16,487 nt of DNA from Candidatus Woesearchaeota archaeon (GTDB taxonomy: Archaea > Nanobdellota > Nanobdellia > Woesearchaeales > WJKV01), in assembly GCA_014728875.1 (NCBI GenBank), contig WJKV01000006.1, positions 1 to 16,487 on the forward strand. Direction: 5' to 3'. Positions 1 through 6,760 of the stretch are shown piece after piece (position 1 is the stretch's first letter; each line of letters starts with the position of its first letter). The notes beneath the pieces are model-generated. The model was given only the letters and a program-made list of their open reading frames with translations, had not been told where the DNA came from and made no database searches. The position numbers were made by a program, and so were the translations under genes.

Positions 1-275
1 GATTTGAGCCTGCGATAATGCATGTGAACTGCGATGGAATGGAAAGTGCGCAGAACTTGCTGGAACTGGCAAGAACCTGCGGTTTCAAACTGAGCGGGAT
101 AATGGGAGTTAAGAAGTCGACAGTCGAGATAAGAAGCAGTGAACGGATCGATGTGCCTGTTGAGATAATCGATCCTAATGACCTGAACATTCTAATCAAG
201 AAGGCAAATGAGAAACTGAAGGAAACGCACAAGAAAATCGCGCGATTGAAAACAGGCCTGAAGAAACTGCAGTAG
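1..275 (+). CDS. taw3: tRNA wybutosine-synthesizing protein Taw3-like, 3' end
   Basis: The gene is cut by the left edge of the window. The open frame runs from base 3, so the ATG at 18 is probably an internal methionine and not the start. About 90 C-terminal residues are visible. They begin FEPAIMHVNCDGMESAQ and contain an LLELARTCGFKLSGIMG segment, then an EIRSSERIDVPVE strand and a Lys/Glu-rich helix. From memory of the family, this is the pattern of the Taw3/TYW3 C-terminal half, where histidine, cysteine and arginine side chains line the cofactor pocket. Taw3 methylates the 4-demethylwyosine-type base at position 37 of archaeal tRNA-Phe. The catalytic N-terminal part is outside the window, so the call rests on the C-terminal pattern alone. 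A T-rich tract follows the stop codon. Confidence 0.72.
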   Translation, partial: FEPAIMHVNCDGMESAQNLLELARTCGFKLSGIMGVKKSTVEIRSSERIDVPVEIIDPNDLNILIKKANEKLKETHKKIARLKTGLKKLQ

Positions 276-294
276 TTTGTTGTTTCTGTTTTTT
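276..294 (+). terminator. T-rich tract after the taw3-like gene
   Basis: Directly after the TAG stop the plus strand reads a thymine-rich run with six consecutive T at its end. Archaeal RNA polymerase terminates at such oligo-T tracts without needing a hairpin. The next gene is convergent and its stop lies at 293-295, so this is where plus-strand transcription should end. Confidence 0.45.
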
Positions 295-457
295 ATAGTT
301 TCTTCAGCAGATTCTTCAAAAACAGGTCGTATCTTTCTTCTGTTGCCAAAAAGCCTGCCTGCGGATCCATTATTGTTTCTTTTTCTTCTTCAAAGTTCTT
401 CAGTTCTTTTTTCACCAGATACTTCAAGCATTCTTTTTCTTTTTTTGTGAATACCAT
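293..457 (-). CDS. Small charged protein of unknown function (54 aa)
   Basis: Reading the minus strand from the ATG at 455-457 gives 54 residues, starting MVFTKKEKECLKYLVKKEL and ending YDLFLKNLLKKL before a TAA. The composition is rich in Lys and Glu and suggests two amphipathic helices joined by a DPQAGF turn. No signal peptide or membrane segment is visible. A TATA-like CATATTAA at about 480-488 lies 23-31 bases upstream, which fits a leaderless transcript. It lies 40 bases downstream of the surface-protein gene on the same strand, so read-through is also possible. I do not recognise the family. Similar short KE-rich helical proteins are common in archaeal genomes. The clean frame, the promoter spacing and the tight fit between neighbours support a real gene. 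Confidence 0.6.
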   Translation of the reverse strand: MVFTKKEKECLKYLVKKELKNFEEEKETIMDPQAGFLATEERYDLFLKNLLKKL

Positions 458-497
458 AAGGACTGGTTTAGCAATGCTCGTTAATATGCTTTTCTGT

Positions 498-1910
498 TTA
501 GAACATGAGCAGATAAAGAATATATATTATCAATAATGCGATCGCAAGTATGAAAATGATGGCGGCTGCCAAAAAAGCCTTGTTCTCAAGCAGGCTGCCT
601 GTGTCCGCGCTCTCTATCCTGCCCGGCTGGCTTGTTGTTTCTGTTTCTTTCTCTTCTTCTTCAGGGGTTTCTGGCGGTTCTTCTGCTGTCTCTTCTTCCT
701 CTTCAGGTTCATCAGGAATAACAATCGGTTCCTCTTCCTCTTCTTCTGGTTCTTCAGGTTTGCTGCACTTTACCTTTATTCTTATGTCTTCACTGTCTGT
801 TTCTTTTTTGCTTTCATAGAAGGCTTTTGCAAGTATGGTGTATGTCCCGGGCAGAGCGTCCTCTGGGATGTCAAAATAATGCAGTTTGTTGAACTCGAAC
901 TTGTCGCTGTTGCTGTCGCTCTTGAGTTCGAAGGTTTCTCTTGCGAAAATATTAAGCATGTCATTCTTCAAGGTGTAGGCTGCCTCGCTCTCGTCACTGG
1001 TACCAAGATTGGTGACTTGTATGTCTGCTGTCAAGGTTTCTCCGCATTCGACAGTGAGGGGAATTATATCCAGCCTTGTGAACCGGACATCGTTCTTATC
1101 TTTTATGGTCCTAAGGCCGGCCCTGAATTCTGCCTCGTGCCGGACACTTTCCTGGTCTCTTCCTTTTGCAGTTATTATGACATCATAAACCCTGTTGTCT
1201 TCGACATCATAAGGAATCCGGAACTCGAATTCATCCAAGTTCTTGCTTTCCCTTGAATCCAGATTGAACTCGACAGCGTCCATGTCAATGTCGTCTGTCC
1301 CCCTGTCCTCTATGTCTTCAATCTTGACTGTGACTTCTATGTTCTTGATTGTAGGATCGTCTGTCTCTGTAAATAAGGATCTCACATCCAATTCAATGTC
1401 CATTGGATAATCCGGTCTGAAGCTCTCTGCAATCTGGTTTTCAGTGACCCTTACTCCTTCAATATTGACATTCTCTATTATGAGCATGTCTGTTGTGCTG
1501 CTCCTGAACAATTCGACATTTGCATCAAAATAATCATAATGAGAGCTGTTGACAGTTGCCCGTAAAGTTCCTGAATAATTGCCTGCCCCGTCGCCCGGAT
1601 CCGTCCTTATCTCGAAATTGATAGTGTCTGTGTTGCCTGCGCCGACTGTCCTGCTGCCAGGGCTGAACACAACTTCCAGGCCTGACAGACCTGTCCTATC
1701 GAATGTAACTGCAAGGTCCTGCGTGCCATTGTTCTGGACCTGGAAACTGCCGCTGAAATCTGTTCCAAGCGTGCCTGTGAAGTTCTGGGCCTGGATGTTT
1801 ACTATTTCAATATCTCCAACTTTGTTGGAGGTTGCTGTAACTAAGACTGCCAGAATGATGATAAACAAAGCTGATGTGAGCAATATCTTATAATTCATCC
1901 CAATCCCCAT
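498..1910 (-). CDS. Secreted, membrane-anchored surface protein (putative S-layer-type)
   Basis: This 470-residue protein starts with a signal peptide, MNYKILLTSALFIIILAVLV. Two beta-rich, Ig-like regions follow. The first, roughly residues 35-140, has a QVQNNGTQDLAVTF pattern like NEW3-type domains. The second, roughly 285-380, has an IQVTNLGTSDESEAAYTL pattern like CARDB-type adhesion modules. A middle region (about 145-280) is rich in Asp, Glu and Arg. A Glu/Pro-rich stalk (about 383-435) leads to one transmembrane segment at the extreme C-terminus (about 445-470). The architecture is that of an extracellular protein held to the membrane by its tail, as in proteins often annotated putative S-layer protein in DPANN genomes. 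The start may be the ATG at 1910, five bases from the predicted transcript start, or the ATG at 1898, which sits just before the hydrophobic core. The exact function is inferred. Confidence 0.72.
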   Translation of the reverse strand: MGIGMNYKILLTSALFIIILAVLVTATSNKVGDIEIVNIQAQNFTGTLGTDFSGSFQVQNNGTQDLAVTFDRTGLSGLEVVFSPGSRTVGAGNTDTINFEIRTDPGDGAGNYSGTLRATVNSSHYDYFDANVELFRSSTTDMLIIENVNIEGVRVTENQIAESFRPDYPMDIELDVRSLFTETDDPTIKNIEVTVKIEDIEDRGTDDIDMDAVEFNLDSRESKNLDEFEFRIPYDVEDNRVYDVIITAKGRDQESVRHEAEFRAGLRTIKDKNDVRFTRLDIIPLTVECGETLTADIQVTNLGTSDESEAAYTLKNDMLNIFARETFELKSDSNSDKFEFNKLHYFDIPEDALPGTYTILAKAFYESKKETDSEDIRIKVKCSKPEEPEEEEEEPIVIPDEPEEEEETAEEPPETPEEEEKETETTSQPGRIESADTGSLLENKAFLAAAIIFILAIALLIIYILYLLMF

Positions 1911-1935
1911 TAATTACTGAAAAGTAGAAAATTCT

Positions 1936-1946
1936 AATATATAAAT
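1936..1946 (-). promoter_or_regulatory. TATA box of the surface-protein gene
   Basis: The minus strand reads ATTTATATATT here. The centre lies about 31 bases before the ATG at 1910, which predicts a very short leader. Confidence 0.55.
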
Positions 1947-1953
1947 GTTTCTC

Positions 1954-2484
1954 TTATCTCAGTTTCTCAGCGCCCTTGCCCTTGTTGGTCAGGATGCCCC
2001 TGCTTTTTCTGCCGGCTGAGGTCTTTCCCTTGTATACCCTTCCTTTATCCTTTTTCAGGAAAGGATGGTCCTGCAGAGCTCTTGGATGGCTTCTGTCAAT
2101 AAGGATGATCTCGTACCAGTAATAGTCCTTGTTCTTGCCGACAAAATAGCTGTTCAGAACTTCCGTGTTGGTGTATTGTTTCTGGGCCCTTTGTTCTGCG
2201 ACCTGTTTATAGTTGATATTGACGATCTTTTTTCTTCTTCTGTGCTTTGAACGCCTGCCTTTCATGAACTTGGGCCTCATTCTTCCGCCCCTGTTGACCT
2301 TCTGCCTGACAAGAACATAGCCTTGCTTGGCTTTATAGCCCAGAGACCTGGCCCTGTCTAGCCTGGTAGGATGTTCAATGCGAACAGTAGAAGGCTGTCT
2401 GTTCCATTGCATCAGTCTTTCCCTGTGAAATGGAATCTTTTTTGGTTTTGACCAAGCTTCTCTAATGTATTTGTACATACCCAT
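1954..2484 (-). CDS. rpl15e: 50S ribosomal protein L15e
   Basis: L15e is a component of the archaeal and eukaryotic large ribosomal subunit and has no bacterial counterpart. The 176-residue product begins MGMYKYIREAWSKPKKIPF and carries the family hallmarks RIEHPTRLDRARSLGYKAKQ, a basic RRSKHRRRKK stretch, EVLNSYFVGKNKDYYWYEII and the C-terminal GRVYKGKTSAGRKSRGI...NKGKGAEKLR. The start at 2484 matches the usual N-terminus of the family. It has a GGAG Shine-Dalgarno at 2495-2498 with ten bases of spacing. A GTG at 2493 would add three residues but overlaps that site. The length is slightly short for the family, with no long C-terminal tail. Its TATA box is at 2550-2559, so a leader of about 45 bases is expected. 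Confidence 0.96.
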   Translation of the reverse strand: MGMYKYIREAWSKPKKIPFHRERLMQWNRQPSTVRIEHPTRLDRARSLGYKAKQGYVLVRQKVNRGGRMRPKFMKGRRSKHRRRKKIVNINYKQVAEQRAQKQYTNTEVLNSYFVGKNKDYYWYEIILIDRSHPRALQDHPFLKKDKGRVYKGKTSAGRKSRGILTNKGKGAEKLR

Positions 2485-2549
2485 TAAAATCACTCTCCGG
2501 ATTCACCAGTAAACGGCACATCTCCTTATTCATGCAAAATCTGCAAGTT

Positions 2550-2559
2550 ATTTATAAAT
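2550..2559 (-). promoter_or_regulatory. TATA box of rpl15e
   Basis: The palindromic ATTTATAAAT lies about 70 bases before the L15e start, between the ppsA stop and rpl15e. The resulting leader would contain two purine-rich Shine-Dalgarno-like sites, AAGGAG (2522-2527) and GGAG (2495-2498). Confidence 0.55.
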
Positions 2560-2571
2560 GTTACTGTAGAA

Positions 2572-4985
2572 TCATCTTATGCCCAGTCTTTTCTCTGTTT
2601 TGGCAATCAGCAGTGTGGTCTTTATGACTGCATCCGGCGATAACGAGATGCTGTCTATTCCGCAGTCGACCAGGAATTCTGCGAACTCTGGATATGTGCT
2701 GGGCGCGTCTCCGCAGATGCCTATCTTTTTGTTGTGCTTTTTTGCGCCTTCTATGACTTTTTTAACCATCTCTTTCACAGCATCATTCCTTTCATCGTAT
2801 ATCCTGCTCACTAGTTCACTGTCCCTGTCAAGACCGAGTGTCAGCTGCGTCAAATCGTTTGTCCCGATTGAAAAACCGTCAAAGATTTTGCTGAACTGAT
2901 CTACCAGTATGACATTCGATGGTATCTCGCACATGACATAAACATCCAGATGATTCTTGTGCCTCTCCAGTTTGTGTTTCTTCATTGTCTGCAGAACCTT
3001 TCTTCCTTCTTCCGGTGTCCTGCAGAAAGGAATCATTGCTTTCACATTTGCCAGGCCCATCTCGTCCCTGACTTTTCTGATGGCGGCACATTCCAGGCCG
3101 AAAGCCTCTTCGTATTCCTTGCTGTAATAACGCGATGCGCCCCTCCAGCCGAGCATCGGATTGTCTTCTTCTGGTTCGAATCCTTTTCCTCCAATGAGAT
3201 TAGCATATTCGTTGCTCTTGAAATCAGACATCCTGACTATGACAGGATTCGGATAGAAAGCAGCAGCTATCATTGCAATTCCCTGCGCCAGCCTTTCAAC
3301 AAAATAAGTCTTTTTGTCAGGATAAGCAAAAGAAAGTTCGTCGATCTGTTTTTTCACATCCTTATCCTTCAATCTCTTGTAATGAAGCAATGCTTTCGGA
3401 TGTATCTTTATGTAGCTGCTGATTATGAATTCTTCTCTTGCAAGGCCCACGCCGCTGTTCGGAATGGCAGCGAGCTCGAATGCCTGTTCTGGCGCGCCTA
3501 CATTCATCATTATCTTTGTTTTGGTCTTTGGCAGTCTGCTCAGGTTGATTTCCTTGACATTATAGCGCAGAAGGCCTTCATAGACAAAGCCAATGTCGCC
3601 TTCTGCACAGCTGACTGTGACTTTTTCCCCTTTCTTTATCTTTTCTGTCGCATCTCCGCAGCCTACAACGCACGGAATGCCTAATTCTCTGCTAACAATC
3701 GCAGCATGGCTTGTTCTGCCGCCCCTGTTCGTGACGATCGCGCCTGCAATCTTCATGATGGGCTCCCAGTCAGGATCTGTGATCTCTGTGACAAGAACCT
3801 CGCCTTTCCTGAACTTGCTTATGTCCTTTACATCCTTTATTATGTGGGCCTTCCCAGAACCGATCTTTTCGCCGACACTGCTGCCTGTCGCAAGAATCTT
3901 GCCTCTCTTAGATAATCTGTATTCCTTGTAGATGTTCTTTTTTCTTTGGCTGGCGACTGTCTCTGGCCTTGCCTGGACAATGTACAATTTGTTTGAATAG
4001 CCGTCCTTTGCCCATTCTATGTCCATCGGCTTGAAACGCTTTGCTTTCTTGCTGTAGTGCTCTTCTATTATTACGCCCCATTTTGCCAGCTGCAGTATTT
4101 CCTTGTCATCCAATGCGAAACTTCTTCTCTCTTTTTCGCTGACAGGAACATTCTTTGTGACCTTGTCCCCTTCTTCACAGTAAATCATCTTTGTATCCTT
4201 TGATCCTGTTTTTTTGCTGAGGATCGGATAGAAACCTTTCTTCAATGTAGGCTTGAAGACATAGTATTCGTCAGGATTCACAGCGCCCTGCACGACATTC
4301 TCTCCCAGGCCGTAGGCCGCTGTTATGAAAACCGCGTCAGGAAAACCGCTTTCAGTGTCGATGGTGAACATCACACCGCTGCTCGCATGGTCAGAGCGCA
4401 CCATCTCTGAACGCCGATGGAGAGATGAACTTTCAGATGGTCGAAACCCTTGTCTTCCCTGTAGCTTATCGCCCTGTTCGTGAACAGGGAAGCAAAACAC
4501 TTCTTGCAGGCCTCTATCAGATTGTTTTCCCCCCTTATGTTCAGATAGGTTTCCTGCTGGCCTGCAAAAGATGCAGTAGGAAGGTCCTCTGCTGTCGCGC
4601 TGCTCCTGACAGCGACGTCGCAGTTCTTTCTGTATTCCCTGCACAATTTCTTGTATGCATTCTTAATGTCTTTTTTCAGGGCCTCTGGGAATTCGCAGTG
4701 CCTTATCAGATTGCGTATCTTTCTCCCTTTTGACTGCAGGTTCCTTATGTCCCTTGTGTTGAGGCCTGAAAGAATCCTTTTAATCTTCTTGTCGATGCCT
4801 GTCTGCTTCAGAAGATTCTTGTAAGCATAAGCTGTTATTGCGAAACCGTTAGGAACATTGACTTTTTTCTTTTTGAGGTTCCTGTACATCTCTCCCAGGC
4901 TGGCATTCTTTCCGCCCACCAGCCCAACATCATCTATGCCGATCTGATTGAACCATAGAACAAAAGCTGTTTTTTTATGAACCAC
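2572..4985 (-). CDS. ppsA: Phosphoenolpyruvate synthase, split by a one-base frameshift
   Basis: PEP synthase converts pyruvate and ATP to phosphoenolpyruvate, AMP and phosphate, the entry step of gluconeogenesis. Joining the two frames gives about 805 residues, a normal length. The N-terminal nucleotide-binding part has LVGGKNASLGEMYRNL and VAVRSSATAEDLPTASFAGQ. The phosphohistidine swivel domain has GGRTSHAAIVSRELGIPCVV with the catalytic His. The C-terminal TIM barrel has GTNDLTQLTLGLDRDSE and GICGDAPSTYPEFAEF with the catalytic Cys. The frame breaks near 4405, where GVQKMVRSD is expected but one A of the Lys codon is missing. No slippery run is present, so a sequencing or assembly error, or a true mutation, is more likely than programmed shifting. 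I chose GTG at 4983-4985 as start because GAGGTG at 4992-4997 sits six bases upstream; a GTG at 4994 is the alternative. The TATA box is at 5026-5033. Confidence 0.93.
4402..4409 (-). other. Frameshift site in ppsA
   Basis: On the minus strand the sequence reads GGCGTTCAGAGATGGTGCGC. Family conservation predicts Gly-Val-Gln-Lys-Met-Val-Arg here, which needs one extra A after CAG. Upstream, the N-terminal frame runs on as WCALTMRAAV and then stops. Downstream, the conserved MVRSDHASSGVMFTIDTESG resumes in the other frame. Confidence 0.9.
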
Positions 4986-5025
4986 ACCTAGCACCTCTTT
5001 TTCAGAAAAAAATAACCGCTGAATG

Positions 5026-5060
5026 TATATAAATTTATCTGTTGAGTAAGCTTTATAAAG
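5026..5060. promoter_or_regulatory. Divergent promoter pair, ppsA and the small membrane-protein unit
   Basis: Two TATA boxes face away from each other. TTTATATA at 5026-5033 (minus strand) serves ppsA. The palindromic CTTTATAAAG at 5051-5060 serves the plus-strand gene and lies about 28 bases before its ATG at 5084, so that transcript is probably leaderless. The two box centres are only about 26 bases apart, so the two initiation complexes may interfere. Confidence 0.55.
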
Positions 5061-5083
5061 AAGGATTGTTTGTTTTTATCAGA

Positions 5084-5266
5084 ATGGAATTTATATTTAA
5101 TATCTTCATGGGCGTGCTTGTCTTGCTTGTGATCTACTGGATTTTTGCCGGCGCAAGAAAGCAAAGAGAAATGCTGTATCCCAACCACAATAAGCAGGAA
5201 ATAGAGATTGTCAAATTGAAAAATAAGAGGGAGAATAAAAACAGAAAACATAAAAATAAAAAATAA
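5084..5266 (+). CDS. Small single-pass membrane protein (60 aa), unknown function
   Basis: The protein has one hydrophobic segment, about residues 3-22 (FIFNIFMGVLVLLVIYWIFA). It is followed by a strongly basic soluble tail ending NRKHKNKK. The pattern predicts an N-terminal membrane anchor with the basic tail in the cytoplasm. I chose the ATG at 5084 over an upstream TTG at 5042 because it begins at the hydrophobic segment and lies about 28 bases from the TATA box at 5051-5060. The TAA stop is one base before the next ATG (5268), so the two genes are almost certainly cotranscribed. I do not recognise the family. Confidence 0.6.
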   Translation: MEFIFNIFMGVLVLLVIYWIFAGARKQREMLYPNHNKQEIEIVKLKNKRENKNRKHKNKK

Positions 5267-5267
5267 A

Positions 5268-5738
5268 ATGAAAAAAAACAATAAGAGGCGGATGTTGCTT
5301 CTCGCAATATTCACATCGTTTGTTCTAATTATTTCCGGCTGCGGCGAACGGATAGAGACAGAAGAGCTGGAAGAAAAGAATATTGTCTTGAGCAGGAATC
5401 TTATAGAACTGGACAGGCTGCAGAACGAGGACTTTTATCTTGGAATCAAGAACAATTATGAAAAAGAGCAGGAATTTTCTTTGGTAATAAAGTGTCTGAC
5501 AGACAACTGCGAAAATAATCTTGTGCTCCAGACATTTCCTTCGATCGGCATCGAGGCAAACAAAAACGGCGCATTCCCTATGCGGATAAACGCGCTTGAG
5601 GATGCGCAGAAAAGCGAATACCAATATGAGTTTGACGTGATGAAGAATGATGAGCTGTACGGACAGGAAAGATTAACAGTCGTAGTGACTGGAGCTGTCG
5701 AGGAGATGAAAAAAGAACTGGTACAGAGGATCAATTAA
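5268..5738 (+). CDS. Putative lipoprotein (156 aa)
   Basis: The N-terminus is a classical lipoprotein signal. A basic n-region (KKNNKRR) precedes a hydrophobic core (LLLAIFTSFVLII) and the lipobox ISGC, with the acceptor cysteine at residue 25. The mature part is about 130 residues. It has alternating polar and hydrophobic strands (FYLGIKNNYEKEQEFSLVIK, then RLTVVVTG) and a conserved-looking cysteine pair, CLTDNC. This suggests a single beta-sandwich domain on the outer face of the membrane, perhaps with one disulfide. No Shine-Dalgarno is visible, so translation is probably coupled to the preceding gene one base upstream. It converges on the PHP gene with only five bases between stops. The function is unknown and I recognise no named family. 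Confidence 0.75.
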   Translation: MKKNNKRRMLLLAIFTSFVLIISGCGERIETEELEEKNIVLSRNLIELDRLQNEDFYLGIKNNYEKEQEFSLVIKCLTDNCENNLVLQTFPSIGIEANKNGAFPMRINALEDAQKSEYQYEFDVMKNDELYGQERLTVVVTGAVEEMKKELVQRIN

Positions 5739-5743
5739 TTAAC

Positions 5744-6760
5744 TTATTTCAGCTTGGTATAAATATCTATTAATTGTTCAAGATCGTGCATAAATGTAAA
5801 GCATTCAGCGACTCTTCGAGGATTTCTTGTGCCGTATACACTGTGGAAATCAGACCCGCCTATAGGAACGGTCAGTTCCCCGCTGCTGTTCATGATCCTC
5901 TTATTTTCACTTTCTTCCCACCGTCTGACCACATCTTTATCGATGCCTTTTGCTCTACAGAATTCCTGATCCGCATCGTAAGGATAAAAAACTTGTAATG
6001 CGCGGGGAGCCAGGTCTTTTATTAATTGAACCCTGTCCCTTTCTGTTATGTATCTGTCCTGGGCTGTTTTTCTTTTATCTTCTATCTTCCTGGAATGTTC
6101 TATAGAAAAAATAAAACCTATCTTTCTGGCCAGCCTGGCAATGTCTTCTGCTTTGGGTTTTGTTCGTGTTCTGAAATATCTTTCCTTCTTAAGCCATTTT
6201 TTCATTTCTGTTACATTGCAAAATTCTGAATGTAAGGTGCAGTAGTCAGGATTGCTCAATATACTGAATAAACTGGGCATGTCTTCAACAAGCATGTCCT
6301 GCACTGCAGGATTAACATGGCCGTGGCCTATTAGTTCAGAGACAGTAAACTGATAAGATTCTCTTCTGCCAGATTTAGTTATTTCAATAAGATTCTTGAA
6401 TTCATCATTCTCTAATGCGGCATTTAAAGAATTAAAGAAGAACATGCAATTGATGTGTATTTGATCTAGGTAATCGTGGGTGCAGTCAAGCTCAATCGCA
6501 GGAATCACAAGGATGTCTTTTTTCCTGCCATACTCTATAATTCTTTTCAATCTTGACCTGTTACAAATCACATCATGTTCTGTGAAAGCGACTGCCTTTA
6601 CTCTCACTTCTTCTCCTTGGTAGGTTTGCCTGGTGAATTCTCTAGGCCCGGCAATGTCGTCTAGGATTTCTTCAGGCCTCTTCCCGCCCGACATGTTCTG
6701 TACTTCAGCTGATTCCTTGGAATGTATATGAAGGTCAGCTATCTCCAGTGGTTTCCCCAT
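5744..6760 (-). CDS. PHP-domain metal-dependent phosphoesterase
   Basis: PHP proteins hydrolyse phosphoester bonds using a metal cluster bound by His and Asp residues; substrates range from histidinol phosphate and nucleotides to nucleic acid ends. The 338-residue product has the full ligand set: ADLHIHS (D9, H11, H13), FTEHD (E61, H62, D63), IPAIE (E90), QIHIN (H102), TLHSE (H177), SIEHS (H222) and GGSDFHS (D304, H306). The spacing fits a free-standing PHP hydrolase, with an extra segment of about 60 residues between H102 and H177. The ATG at 6758-6760 lies inside the end of the upstream kinase gene, a 26-base overlap. It is therefore the last gene of a three-gene operon. The operon context suggests that it acts on a product or target of the kinase or regulator. 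The substrate is unknown. Confidence 0.85.
   Translation of the reverse strand: MGKPLEIADLHIHSKESAEVQNMSGGKRPEEILDDIAGPREFTRQTYQGEEVRVKAVAFTEHDVICNRSRLKRIIEYGRKKDILVIPAIELDCTHDYLDQIHINCMFFFNSLNAALENDEFKNLIEITKSGRRESYQFTVSELIGHGHVNPAVQDMLVEDMPSLFSILSNPDYCTLHSEFCNVTEMKKWLKKERYFRTRTKPKAEDIARLARKIGFIFSIEHSRKIEDKRKTAQDRYITERDRVQLIKDLAPRALQVFYPYDADQEFCRAKGIDKDVVRRWEESENKRIMNSSGELTVPIGGSDFHSVYGTRNPRRVAECFTFMHDLEQLIDIYTKLK

Noticed and set aside
550..819. Serine-rich open frame on the plus strand
   Set aside because: It is the antisense shadow of the Glu-rich stalk of the surface protein, because GAA/GAG repeats read as TTC/CTC and Ser codons on the other strand.
3173..3183. GGTTCGAATCC, matching a tRNA T-arm
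   Set aside because: It lies inside the conserved GFEPEEDNP coding stretch of ppsA, and no acceptor, D or anticodon stems can be built around it.
2950..3684. Long plus-strand open frame opposite ppsA
   Set aside because: It has no family-like motifs and no promoter, and it overlaps a strongly conserved enzyme gene.
4371..4994. Two separate genes for PEP synthase halves
   Set aside because: The halves join within a few residues in the conserved order and together give a normal length, so one gene with a frameshift is the better reading.
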